A stretch of DNA of 64,000 nt from Lachnospiraceae bacterium (GTDB lineage: Bacteria; Bacillota; Clostridia; Lachnospirales; Lachnospiraceae). How positions within the stretch are numbered: the first letter of the stretch is position 1; each line of letters begins with the position of its first letter. Location of the stretch: NCBI GenBank assembly GCA_003979345.1, contig RYVZ01000011.1, positions 1 through 64,000 on the forward strand, in the 5' to 3' direction. A program made the position numbers and the translations under genes. Shown here piece after piece: positions 41,674 to 49,293 of the stretch. The notes below the pieces were generated by a model. That model did no database searches and was not told where the DNA came from. It worked only from the letters and a program-made list of their open reading frames with translations.

Positions 41674-41700
41674 AGAAAAAGGAGCCGCTCTCGACTCCTT
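41674..41700 (-). terminator. Terminator after parB
   Basis: Minus strand: AAGGAG / CTCCTT stem with a 10-base loop (TCGAGAGCGG, itself partly paired), followed by TTTCTG. It isolates the strong HTH promoter from the par operon. Confidence 0.65.
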
Positions 41701-41725
41701 ACTTCTGCTTTTTCGCTTATTATTT

Positions 41726-41771
41726 CCGCTTACCGCTTGTTTTTTCCGCTTGTTTTTTCAAATCCAAGCGG
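41726..41771. repeat. CCGCTTG repeat cluster beside parB (parS candidate)
   Basis: CCGCTTA at 41726, CCGCTTG at 41733 and 41746, and the inverted CAAGCGG at 41765; the last two form an 11-bp stem TTTTCCGCTTG / CAAGCGGAAAA. Clustered direct and inverted 7-mers just downstream of parB are where a ParB-binding centromere is often found. This is a positional inference. Confidence 0.4.
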
Positions 41772-41781
41772 AAAACCATGA

Positions 41782-42711
41782 TCAACTCCCTGTTTCATCA
41801 TTCTTTTTCTTCCATTCTTCCAATAACGAGAACAGCACCTTCTCCATCTGAGATCTGGTATAGAATGTCGGGAAGTATTCCAGAAGCTTCTTCTTTGTTA
41901 TCGTGAGCTGCTGAAATCTGTTGCTCTCATCCTTGGGGGCATTCTCATTCAGGATCCGCATGAGTTCCATCTTGGAGATGGTTTCATTTTCCTTAAGATA
42001 ATCTCTCAGTGCAAAGATCTGAAAGGTCTTGCAGATATCATTTTCAAGCATATACTCGTAAAGCATCTCCTGCACTTCGTGATCCAGAAAAGAAACTTCC
42101 ACTGCAGTAGCAAGTGCCAAGGCCTTCTTATCTACCAGCTCCAAGATTGGAGGAATAAGTTCTACCAAGCGAAGATACCGGTGCAACTGTCCACGGCTTT
42201 CCCCGACTCTCTCCGCCAGTTCATCATCCGCTCTGCCTTCCGGCAACTTCGTCCCAATTCGGGACGAAGTTAAATCACTTCGCTGACCTTGTCTGCGCAT
42301 CGCATCATAACGCATCTTGTACGCAAAAGCCTTCTCACTTGGGAGAATCTCTTCTCTCTGCAAGTTAGAGTCCACCATAGCCAGGACAGCTTCGTCATCG
42401 TCGTACTTCTTTACGATTGCAGGGATCTTATCGAAACCGATTTCTTTTACCGCAAATAACCGTCGGTGACCGGAGATCATTTCATAATCTCCGTCTTCAA
42501 GCGGTCTGACAGTAACCGGAACCAGCACACCATTTAACATGATACTTTCCACAAGTTCATGCATCTTTTCATCATCCAAAACCTTGAAAGGATGATCCTT
42601 GAACGGCCGGATCTTTGCAACCTCGATCTCGTCACAACCGGCTACTGAAGGAACACAGAGTAATTCATCAATGGATGTCATTTTGATCTTCTGTCCAACT
42701 CTCTTAGCCAC
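41782..42711 (-). CDS. parB: ParB/RepB/Spo0J-family partition protein
   Basis: A 309-residue ParB-type protein: VAKIRPFKDHPFKV, ESIMLNGVLVPVTVRPLEDG and MISGHRRLFAVKEIG form the N-terminal CTPase/clamp domain (the GHRR motif), with NLQREEILPSEKAFAYKMRY after it and an HTH in VGESRGQLHRYLRLVELIP. The C-terminal part is a less conserved dimerisation region. It overlaps parA by 8 bases. With ParA it would segregate an extrachromosomal form of the element. In an integrated element this suggests that it can exist as a plasmid. Confidence 0.9.
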   Translation of the reverse strand: MAKRVGQKIKMTSIDELLCVPSVAGCDEIEVAKIRPFKDHPFKVLDDEKMHELVESIMLNGVLVPVTVRPLEDGDYEMISGHRRLFAVKEIGFDKIPAIVKKYDDDEAVLAMVDSNLQREEILPSEKAFAYKMRYDAMRRQGQRSDLTSSRIGTKLPEGRADDELAERVGESRGQLHRYLRLVELIPPILELVDKKALALATAVEVSFLDHEVQEMLYEYMLENDICKTFQIFALRDYLKENETISKMELMRILNENAPKDESNRFQQLTITKKKLLEYFPTFYTRSQMEKVLFSLLEEWKKKNDETGS

Positions 42712-43492
42712 GATCCAACACCTCCTCCGTTAATGTCCGGTACGCATTAGCAGCCTTTCCTTTCGGATCATACTGATAAATACTGGACCCTTCTGCACTG
42801 ATCTCTGCCGCACGAACCGAAAGAGGGATGCAGGTATGAAACACACCTATCTGATTCGAGTAAGTATCTATAACAAGCTGTGAGATATCCCTGGCATAAT
42901 TCGTCCTGGCATCTACCATCGTAAGCAATATCCCTTCGATTCTGAGATTCTTATTTAGTCTCCTCTGTACGCGACCGATGGTTTTGATGAGCTGTTCCAA
43001 ACCTTTTACCGGAAGATATGCAGCCTGCACCGGAATCAGAACACTGTCTGCGCAAGTCAGGGCATTGATTGTAAGCATTCCGAGCGAAGGCATACAATCG
43101 ATGATGATATACTTGTAGTCATATTCCGTCTTGAGATATTCCACAATACTCCGGAGCATGACTTCCCTGCTCATGACATTTACCAGATTGATCTCAAGAG
43201 CTGACAATTCGATATTTGCCGGAATAAGATCTACGCCTTCATCATGCTGGATGATGGTCTCCGTGAGAGAAAGTTTTTTCTCTTCCATTACTTCTGATAA
43301 CAGAGTGGACAGCGTATATTCAAGACTATCAGGCTCCCTATATCCCAGACTGATCGTCATGGAGCCCTGAGGATCTCCATCGATCAATAAAACCTTGTTG
43401 CCCTCTGCAGCCAGTCCGATCCCAAGATTTACAGCTGTAGTGGTCTTTCCGACACCGCCTTTTTGATTTGCAACTGCGATAACCTTACACAT
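42704..43492 (-). CDS. parA: ParA-family partition ATPase (Soj-like)
   Basis: A 262-residue deviant Walker ATPase: IAVANQKGGVGKTTTAVNLG (signature KGGVGKT), LLIDGDPQGSMT (switch I), IIIDCMPSLGMLTINAL (switch II/Walker B). It has no N-terminal HTH, so it is a Soj/type Ib protein. It drives segregation with ParB, whose gene overlaps it by 8 bases. TAAGGAGG precedes the ATG. The two DUF6462 genes upstream are close enough (14 and 1 bases) to share its transcript. Confidence 0.92.
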   Translation of the reverse strand: MCKVIAVANQKGGVGKTTTAVNLGIGLAAEGNKVLLIDGDPQGSMTISLGYREPDSLEYTLSTLLSEVMEEKKLSLTETIIQHDEGVDLIPANIELSALEINLVNVMSREVMLRSIVEYLKTEYDYKYIIIDCMPSLGMLTINALTCADSVLIPVQAAYLPVKGLEQLIKTIGRVQRRLNKNLRIEGILLTMVDARTNYARDISQLVIDTYSNQIGVFHTCIPLSVRAAEISAEGSSIYQYDPKGKAANAYRTLTEEVLDRG

Positions 43493-43506
43493 GATCTTTG
43501 CCCTCC

Positions 43507-43761
43507 TTAGTTACTTTCCGGATCGCCGTACATTACTTCAATGTACTCATCCAGTTTTTCTGTATTTACAAGACAGATACGCTTGATGCGATAAACTGCC
43601 TTCGCCTCATTAGCCAGATCCATAAACGAGTGGATCCCCATAGAATAAAGGATTGCGCCCTCATCGTATCTGACCCATTTCTTCTTGCCGTTTTTGAACT
43701 GTGCCTTGTAATTATCCATTCTCTCCTGTTTACCGGGATCTTTTGATCTTCCTCTTTCCAT
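43507..43761 (-). CDS. DUF6462 family protein (paralogue 2)
   Basis: An 84-residue protein whose core (GKKKWVRYDEGAILYSMGIH, then FMDLANEAKAVYRIKRICLV and NTEKLDEYIE) is clearly paralogous to the protein at 33640. Small winged-HTH or excisionase-like fold. It lies 14 bases upstream of parA in the same direction and may regulate the par operon or link partition with excision. Confidence 0.7.
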   Translation of the reverse strand: MERGRSKDPGKQERMDNYKAQFKNGKKKWVRYDEGAILYSMGIHSFMDLANEAKAVYRIKRICLVNTEKLDEYIEVMYGDPESN

Positions 43762-43762
43762 A

Positions 43763-44053
43763 TCACATTTCTCCTTCCGCGCCTTCGCAATTGTTTTCCA
43801 GAAACTTTTCGATCAACTCCAGATCGATAACCACGTTCTTCTTAATACGGATATTCGCCCCTGCTTCTTTTGCCAGTTTCACGAATGAGTAATAGTTCAT
43901 GGAATACATCCGTGCTCCCTGGGCATAGGAAACAAAAGTCCTCTTCTGCTCATCTATGAACCGGTCAAGATCCGGTCCTCTTCTTAATGTCCGAAGAAGT
44001 TCTTTTTTTCTTTCTTCTTCCCGCTCTTCCTTTGATCTTTTTGCCACGATCAT
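43763..44053 (-). CDS. DUF6462 family protein (paralogue 3)
   Basis: A 96-residue protein with a charged N-terminal helix (KRSKEEREEERKKELLRTLR) followed by the DUF6462-type core (KRTFVSYAQGARMYSMNYYS, FVKLAKEAGANIRIKKNVVI, DLELIEKFLEN). It is more divergent than the other two. The ATG at 44053 follows AAAGGAGG; the longer frame to 44095 has no ribosome site. First gene of the par operon and nearest to the putative right end of the element. Confidence 0.7.
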   Translation of the reverse strand: MIVAKRSKEEREEERKKELLRTLRRGPDLDRFIDEQKRTFVSYAQGARMYSMNYYSFVKLAKEAGANIRIKKNVVIDLELIEKFLENNCEGAEGEM

Positions 44054-44100
44054 GAGCCTCCTTTCGAATGAAAAAATGTTTACAAGTTGCCCCAAGCACG

Positions 44101-44141
44101 AAAAAAGGCACCTACTCTAGATTTCTCTAAAGTAAGTGCCT
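44101..44141 (-). terminator. Terminator between lysS and the element
   Basis: Minus strand: AGGCACTTACT / AGTAGGTGCCT (11 bp, one G-U pair) with a 14-base loop, followed by TTTTTT. It would stop transcripts arriving from lysS before the par operon. Confidence 0.85.
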
Positions 44142-44206
44142 GTGAAACCATCCAAAAGCTGTCCTCTGGATAATTTACCTGTTTAGTTTCAGCCAAATCC
44201 GTGCTC

Positions 44207-44228
44207 TACATCACGTTCCGTGACGATG
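44207..44228. repeat. 22-mer shared with the integrase-side end
   Basis: TACATCACGTTCCGTGACGATG matches 31967-31988 at 19 of 22 positions, same orientation. It lies in the 320-base gene-free stretch 44054-44375 between the first par-operon gene and lysS. Because the copies are not identical they are unlikely to be the crossover cores, but may be protein-binding arms at the two ends. Confidence 0.4.
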
Positions 44229-44337
44229 CACGAAGCATTTTTTCACTCTTTCATGAGGCTTTAAGAGACCTCACTTTTCGGCTCAGAAAACGCGACTTTT
44301 TGCGTCTACATGCCGTTGTCCATACTTGTCCGTAGTG

Positions 44338-44377
44338 TGACGAAGCGTGACAAGGAATGACAAGGAGCGACGAAATT
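44338..44377. repeat. 10-bp direct repeats at the lysS / element border
   Basis: Four 10-base units in register: TGACGAAGCG, TGACAAGGAA, TGACAAGGAG, CGACGAAATT. Two further TTGTCC units ten bases apart precede them (44318 and 44328). The last unit touches the lysS stop codon. Phased short repeats at an element border resemble integrase or excisionase arm sites, so this is the best candidate for the right end. Confidence 0.45.
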
Positions 44378-46028
44378 ATAGCGATTTTAACGTCGGGAAC
44401 AGTAGCACATCCCGGATCGCGGGCTGGTTCGTGAGCAGCATGATCAGCCGGTCAATGCCGTAACCGATGCCTCCGGTCGGCGGCATGCCGATCTCCAAGG
44501 CGTTCATGAAATCCTCGTCCGTCGTGTTCGCTTCCTCATCGCCCGCCGCCAGCGCTGCTTCCTGCGCCTTAAAACGCTCCCTCTGATCGATCGGGTCGTT
44601 CAGCTCAGAATAGGCGTTACACATTTCATGTCCAGTAATAAACAGCTCGAAGCGCTCCACATAATCGGGCTTATCCGGCTTGCGCTTCGTGAGCGGCGAG
44701 ATCTCGACCGGATGGTCCATCACGAATGTTGGCTGAATCAAATGCTCCTCGACAAATTCCTCAAAAAACAGATTCAGGATATCCCCCTTCGTGTGGCGTT
44801 CCTCATACTGAATGCCCTTTTCATCCGCGAGCTTCTTTGCCGCCGCCGTATCGGGAACTTCATCGAAGTCCACACCCGCATACTGTTTCACGGCATCCAC
44901 CATCGTCAGCCGCGCAAACGGCTTGCCGAGGTCGATCTCCACATCTTTATATAATACGGTCGTCGTGCCAAGCACGGTCTTGGCCACATGGCGGAACATA
45001 TTTTCCGTCAGCTCCATCATACCGTAATAATCCGTATACGCCTGATAAAGCTCCATCATCGTAAACTCCGGATTATGCCTTGTGTCAAGTCCCTCGTTGC
45101 GGAATACGCGTCCGATCTCATAGACCCGCTCTAAACCGCCGACGATCAGGCGCTTTAAGTACAGCTCCAAAGAGATCCGAAGCTTCACGTCCTCGTTTAA
45201 CGCATTATAATGCGTCTCAAACGGTCTTGCCGCCGCGCCGCCCGCATTGGAGACAAGCATCGGCGTCTCGACCTCCAAAAAGCCCTGCCCGTCTAAATAA
45301 GAACGGATCGCGCTGATGATCTTGGAACGGAGGATAAAGGTCTTCTTCACGTCCTCGTTCATGATCAGATCCGTATAACGCTGGCGGTAACGGAGATCCG
45401 TATTCGTCAGCCCGTGGAACTTTTCAGGCAACACCTGTAAGCTCTTCGTCAGCAGCGTGATCTTTTCCGCATGTACCGATACCTCGCCGGTCTTTGTACG
45501 GAACACAAAGCCCTCAATACCGACCAGATCGCCGATATCAAATTTCTTAAAATCTGCATAGGATTCCTCACCGACGCTGTCGCGCGCCACGTAGCACTGG
45601 ATCGTCCCCTGAACATCCTGAATATGGCAGAACGACGCTTTCCCCATCACGCGCTTGGACATCAGCCGTCCGGCAGCCCTGACCGTGCTGCCCTCAAGTG
45701 ACTCAAACTTTTCCTTGATCTCCGCGCTGTGATGCGTCATCTCATATTTCGTGATCACATACGGGTTCTTACCCGCTTCTTTCAAAGCGGCAAGCTTTTC
45801 TCTGCGCACCTTTAAGAGCTGTCCTAAGTCCGGCTCGCCCTGATTTTGCTCATTTCCCTGAGCTTTGTCCCGACCTTGCCCGTTTCCACGTGCCTTGCCC
45901 TGACCCTGCTCATTTTCCCGCGCCTTGCCCTGACTTTCTACGCTTCTCTGATCCTGCACACAGTTCTGTTCATTATTCCGAACCTGCGCTCCATCCTGCA
46001 TCTGATTCTGTGTATTGATATCTGCCAT
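44376..46028 (-). CDS. lysS: Lysyl-tRNA synthetase, class II, with Gln/Asn-rich N-terminal extension
   Basis: A class II LysRS of about 550 residues charging tRNA(Lys). Anticodon-binding OB fold: GRLMSKRVMGKASFCHIQDV. Catalytic motifs: motif 2 in YEIGRVFRNEGLDTRHNPEFTMMELYQAY, motif 3 in GGIGYGIDRLIMLL, and VETPMLVSNAGGAAARPF. The first 65 residues before the conserved LLKVRREKL are a low-complexity run with imperfect repeats of the type NEQGQGKARG, not usual in LysRS. Several starts are possible (46028, 46040, 46073, 46082); 46028 begins MADINTQ, but no strong ribosome site separates them. The element is inserted just past its 3' end. Confidence 0.93.
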   Translation of the reverse strand: MADINTQNQMQDGAQVRNNEQNCVQDQRSVESQGKARENEQGQGKARGNGQGRDKAQGNEQNQGEPDLGQLLKVRREKLAALKEAGKNPYVITKYEMTHHSAEIKEKFESLEGSTVRAAGRLMSKRVMGKASFCHIQDVQGTIQCYVARDSVGEESYADFKKFDIGDLVGIEGFVFRTKTGEVSVHAEKITLLTKSLQVLPEKFHGLTNTDLRYRQRYTDLIMNEDVKKTFILRSKIISAIRSYLDGQGFLEVETPMLVSNAGGAAARPFETHYNALNEDVKLRISLELYLKRLIVGGLERVYEIGRVFRNEGLDTRHNPEFTMMELYQAYTDYYGMMELTENMFRHVAKTVLGTTTVLYKDVEIDLGKPFARLTMVDAVKQYAGVDFDEVPDTAAAKKLADEKGIQYEERHTKGDILNLFFEEFVEEHLIQPTFVMDHPVEISPLTKRKPDKPDYVERFELFITGHEMCNAYSELNDPIDQRERFKAQEAALAAGDEEANTTDEDFMNALEIGMPPTGGIGYGIDRLIMLLTNQPAIRDVLLFPTLKSL

Positions 46029-46117
46029 TTTCGTCTTCATGCCTTTCTTTAACCTGCAAACCTGCTTTTCCATCCCGGGCATCCTTACCCCCCGGAATCC
46101 TTTACGAAAGAGATCTT

Positions 46118-46603
46118 TTATTCCTTCGACTTATCGATGTCCAAAATCTGATAATTCACAACACCGACCTGTGTATCAACGCTGACTTTATCTCCCTTTT
46201 TAGCGCCGATCAGTGCTTTTCCTACCGGAGATTCGTTCGAAATTTTTCCTTTGAGGCTGTTCGCCTCGCTGGAACCGACGATCTTGTATTCCAATTCTTC
46301 ATTATATTCTAGATCAAGAATGCGCACCTTACAGCCAATGCTGACCTTATCTAAATCCACTTCATCCTCAATCACGACTTCCGCATTTTTCAGGATCTTT
46401 TCAAGTTCCTCGATTCTTGCCTCAATATCGCGCTGTTCGTCCTTCGCCGCATCGTATTCTGCGTTCTCCGATAAATCTCCCTGCTCGCGCGCCTCCTTAA
46501 TCTTCTGAGCGACCTCTTTTCTTCTGACCACTTTCAGGTTGTGAAGCTCCTCCTCATATCTGCGCAATCCCTCATACGTTAAAATATTTTTTTTGCCTTC
46601 CAT
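46118..46603 (-). CDS. greA: Transcription elongation factor GreA
   Basis: A 161-residue GreA that rescues backtracked RNA polymerase. The N-terminal coiled coil includes KIKEAREQGDLSENAEYDAA with the catalytic acidic tip (residues D/E in GDLSENAEYD), and the C-terminal FKBP-like domain has ISNESPVGKALIGAKKGDKV. Full length and typical. GGAAGG precedes the ATG. It sits directly upstream of lysS, the conserved order in many Firmicutes, and is likely co-transcribed with it. Confidence 0.96.
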   Translation of the reverse strand: MEGKKNILTYEGLRRYEEELHNLKVVRRKEVAQKIKEAREQGDLSENAEYDAAKDEQRDIEARIEELEKILKNAEVVIEDEVDLDKVSIGCKVRILDLEYNEELEYKIVGSSEANSLKGKISNESPVGKALIGAKKGDKVSVDTQVGVVNYQILDIDKSKE

Positions 46604-46640
46604 TCCGATTTCCTTCCCTTTTCTTAAATCTATAGAAACT

Positions 46641-46677
46641 GCGCATGAATTCTTCTTCTAATAAAAGATTCATGCGC
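46641..46677. other. Perfect inverted repeat between dusB and greA
   Basis: GCGCATGAAT / ATTCATGCGC, 10 bp each with a 17-base spacer. No T tail on either strand, so probably not an intrinsic terminator; may be an operator or an mRNA processing hairpin upstream of greA. Confidence 0.5.
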
Positions 46678-46735
46678 TCATTCTATTCCGTTCTCTATTC
46701 TGCGGTATCATAAAAGCGCTTGTATTATATCCCAT

Positions 46736-47860
46736 TTACCACATAGTGTCAAGAAGCTCCTGCAAGGCTTCAAAACTTGTGATTTCGTTGACCGCGCGCC
46801 GCATGGCAGCAGAGTTTGGATACCCCGCCGTATACCATGCCACATGCTTGCGCATTTCCCGCACACCGGTATATTCTCCTTTTTCTTCAAGAAGCATACG
46901 CGCATGGCGCAGCATCATACTCTTTACCGCGCTGCGGTCCGGTTTTCCGTCACGCTGTCCACTGTCGGATTCCCATACTTTCTGCGCTTCCCGCATCCCT
47001 TTTTTCTGCTCCGGCATATTTTCCCCACTGCACGCTTGTTCCATGTGATTCACGCAATCAGGCATATCCGCCCCGCAGCAGCTGCCCCAGCTCAGATTGC
47101 CTTCCGCGAGTCCATTCACATCGCCTTTTGCAAGTCCGCGCGCGATCTCGCGAAAGATCCATGGATTCCCTCGCGCTGCCCGTCCGATCATCACGCCGTC
47201 ACAGCCCGTCTCCTCAAGCATCCGTTTGGCGGAAGATATGTCCGTCACATCCCCATTTCCAATGACGGGAATACGCACAGCCTGCCTGACGGCGCGGATG
47301 CAGCTTAAATCTGCATCGCCCGCATAATACTGCTCCCTTGTCCTTCCGTGCACGGCAACTGCCGCTGCACCCGACTCCTGCGCGATATGCGCGATCTCGA
47401 CCGCATTTTCATGTTCCAAGTCAAAGCCGCGCCTGATCTTGACCGTGACAGGCTTCCGAATCGCCCTTGCCGCCGCCTCAATGATTTTTCCCGCAAGCCG
47501 GGGATTTTTCATAAGTGCGCTGCCCTCACCATTGTTTACGACCTTCGGCACCGGACAGCCCATATTGATATCCAGTACCGCAAATGGCAGTTCTTCGATC
47601 TTTTTTGCCATCTCACCGATCAGATCTGGTTCTGAGCCAAACAATTGCAGGGATACAAGCCCCTCCTGCGGCGAAATGTTCAGCAGTTCTTCCGTATTTT
47701 TATTATGATAAGACAACGCCTTTGCCGAAATCATCTCCATGCACACCATGCCGGCACCCTGCTCGGCACAGAGCACACGGAACGGTAAGTCAGTCACCCC
47801 CGCCATCGGCGCAAGGATCAGATTGTTCGGCAGCGTTATATTTCCGATTTTCAGTTGCAT
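46736..47860 (-). CDS. dusB: tRNA-dihydrouridine synthase B with internal insert
   Basis: A 374-residue FMN enzyme reducing uridine to dihydrouridine in tRNA. N-terminal ILAPMAGVTDLPFR, LDINMGCPVPKVVNNGEGSA with the catalytic Cys, VKIRRGFD, VHGRTREQYYAGDADL and MIGRAARGNPWIF are all conserved. Between residues about 240 and 305 there is a Cys/Gly/Glu-rich insert (for example SWGSCCGADMPDC) before the conserved helical C-terminus resumes at MMLRHARMLLEEKGEYTGVR. DusB is usually 320-330 residues, so this makes it unusually long. The gene precedes greA. Confidence 0.93.
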   Translation of the reverse strand: MQLKIGNITLPNNLILAPMAGVTDLPFRVLCAEQGAGMVCMEMISAKALSYHNKNTEELLNISPQEGLVSLQLFGSEPDLIGEMAKKIEELPFAVLDINMGCPVPKVVNNGEGSALMKNPRLAGKIIEAAARAIRKPVTVKIRRGFDLEHENAVEIAHIAQESGAAAVAVHGRTREQYYAGDADLSCIRAVRQAVRIPVIGNGDVTDISSAKRMLEETGCDGVMIGRAARGNPWIFREIARGLAKGDVNGLAEGNLSWGSCCGADMPDCVNHMEQACSGENMPEQKKGMREAQKVWESDSGQRDGKPDRSAVKSMMLRHARMLLEEKGEYTGVREMRKHVAWYTAGYPNSAAMRRAVNEITSFEALQELLDTMW

Positions 47861-47980
47861 ACGTTTTTATATCATTCCTTCTGCTACCGGGCAGCAGCTA
47901 ATCAGGTAATTACAAATAAGATCCCAAGCTTACTTTAACGCTCCACACAAAATCTGCAGCTCCACACAAGATAGATACTG

Positions 47981-48778
47981 TCATTTGAGAACACGCCTGC
48001 CCTTATGATTTCTCTCATAGATCATGCGCAGTCCGTCCAGCGTAAGAGAGCTGTCATAGATCTGAATTGCCTCGGTCTCCTCTGAAATGAGTCTGCCAAG
48101 CCCTCCGGTAGCGACCACCTTCATATCATCGCCATAGCCGCTTTCTTCCTTTACCTGTCTGATAATATATTCCGTCTGTCCGATCTGACCGTATACAAGC
48201 CCCGCCTGCATACTGGAGATCGTCTCCTGTGCCAGAATGGAAGCCGGTTTCCTGATCTCCACCTCCGGAAGCCGCGCCGTATCCTCCCAAAGCGCCTTTG
48301 CAGAGATACGGATGCCCGGCGCCGTGATTCCCGCCGTAAAACAGCCGTCCTCCGTCATCAGGTCATAGGTTGTCGCCGTACCAAAATCGATCACAAGCAC
48401 GGGGCCGCCGTACTTCTCGTATGCGCCGACCGCATCGACGATCCTGTCAGCGCCGATTTCCCGCGGATTTTCCGTGACAATGCGGATCCCTGTTTTAATG
48501 CCAGGACCGACGATCATCGGCGTATGTCCCAGATAACGCACGATCGCGCCCGTCAGCGAGTGCATCACATTCGGCACGACACTTGCAATGATCGTACCCT
48601 CTATATCGTCCGTTCCCACGCTATTTTCTCTCAGCAGTTCCCGCAGACTGATCCCGTACTCATCCGAAGTCCTCGACTGTTTCGCCATCATACGGAATGT
48701 CGTGACCAGTGTTTCCTTTTCGTATACGCCGAATGTGATATTGGTATTTCCCACATCGATCACAAGAATTTTGCCCAC
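47981..48778 (-). CDS. coaX: Type III pantothenate kinase
   Basis: A 265-residue ASKHA-fold kinase phosphorylating pantothenate, the first step of coenzyme A synthesis. Motifs: LVIDVGNTNITFGVY (phosphate 1), VGPGIKTGIRIVTENPREIGADRIVDAVGA (PAN-binding region with GADR), VIDFGTATTYDLM (phosphate 2) and VATGGLGRLI. Typical length. Start codon overlaps the stop of the DUF6145 gene by one base. It does not need a riboswitch or CoA feedback site. Confidence 0.95.
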   Translation of the reverse strand: MGKILVIDVGNTNITFGVYEKETLVTTFRMMAKQSRTSDEYGISLRELLRENSVGTDDIEGTIIASVVPNVMHSLTGAIVRYLGHTPMIVGPGIKTGIRIVTENPREIGADRIVDAVGAYEKYGGPVLVIDFGTATTYDLMTEDGCFTAGITAPGIRISAKALWEDTARLPEVEIRKPASILAQETISSMQAGLVYGQIGQTEYIIRQVKEESGYGDDMKVVATGGLGRLISEETEAIQIYDSSLTLDGLRMIYERNHKGRRVLK

Positions 48779-49149
48779 TATTTCGTCTCCTCCCCATCTT
48801 CCTGACGGTTCAGCAACCCCGATACATCCTCGCCCAGCATGACCGCCCGGTAATACAAGCTTAAGGATTCAAACAGTTCCGTGCGCTTCCTGCGCACTTC
48901 GCTGACTAACAGCCCGCTCCCGATATCATCATAAAGATAATCCTCCTCCGCGGCTTCCGTCTGCATCGTCACGCTGCCGTCTTCCTCAAAACCAATCGTA
49001 AAAATACCGCCGACCTCCTCCGTGAAAAGCACGCAGATAATGTGCAGCTCCTCCTGTATGGACTGTGGCAGCTTTGCAAACTCTTTGTTAAAAAAATATT
49101 TTTTATCATAGGCATTCGCGCCGCATAAAACCGTCCGTGATCCGCTCAT
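48778..49149 (-). CDS. DUF6145 family protein
   Basis: A 123-residue protein matching the small DUF6145 family seen beside coaX in Lachnospiraceae: VLCGANAYDKKYFFNKEFAK, then LPQSIQEELHIICVLFTEEV, GGIFTIGF, and a C-terminal helix RRKRTELFESLSLYYRAVML. Function unknown; its stop overlaps the coaX start, suggesting a link to CoA metabolism or only co-expression. Confidence 0.8.
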   Translation of the reverse strand: MSGSRTVLCGANAYDKKYFFNKEFAKLPQSIQEELHIICVLFTEEVGGIFTIGFEEDGSVTMQTEAAEEDYLYDDIGSGLLVSEVRRKRTELFESLSLYYRAVMLGEDVSGLLNRQEDGEETK

Positions 49150-49202
49150 GTCCGTCCTTCATTTCCTTCCATATCCTTTTCACGCATTTTAGGCTCATAG
49201 TG

Positions 49203-49293
49203 GAGAACGGCAGTCTGCCGTTCTTCAGCGTAAGGCATAGAACTTCATAGCGATACAGCCTTTGCCGTGAGCTTTAGAAGTTCTCCTCATGCT
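49203..49293. repeat. Palindromic repeat (REP-like), copy 2
   Basis: Same layout as 20462-20557: a first hairpin (GAACGGCA-GTC-TGCCGTTC), then a long inverted repeat with arms CAGCGTAAG..ATAGAACTTC and GAAGTTCTCCTCATGCTG around an inner short hairpin. The outer arms match copy 1 closely while the inner bases differ but keep pairing. The birA stop codon (TGA, 49289-49287) lies within it. Confidence 0.75.

Noticed and set aside
44207..44228. attL/attR core repeat
   Set aside because: The two copies (31967 and 44207) differ at three of 22 positions, whereas crossover cores should be identical; kept only as possible arm sites.
31774..44375. Complete integrative conjugative element
   Set aside because: No relaxase, coupling ATPase, VirB4 or other transfer gene is present; only integration, partition and control genes are seen.
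45850..46020. CRISPR-like repetitive DNA at the start of lysS
   Set aside because: The repeats are in frame, coding and irregular, with no uniform spacers.
49150..49293. Riboswitch or T-box between birA and the DUF6145 gene
   Set aside because: The structure is explained by the palindromic repeat also found at 20462; no T-box or biotin-related motif is present.
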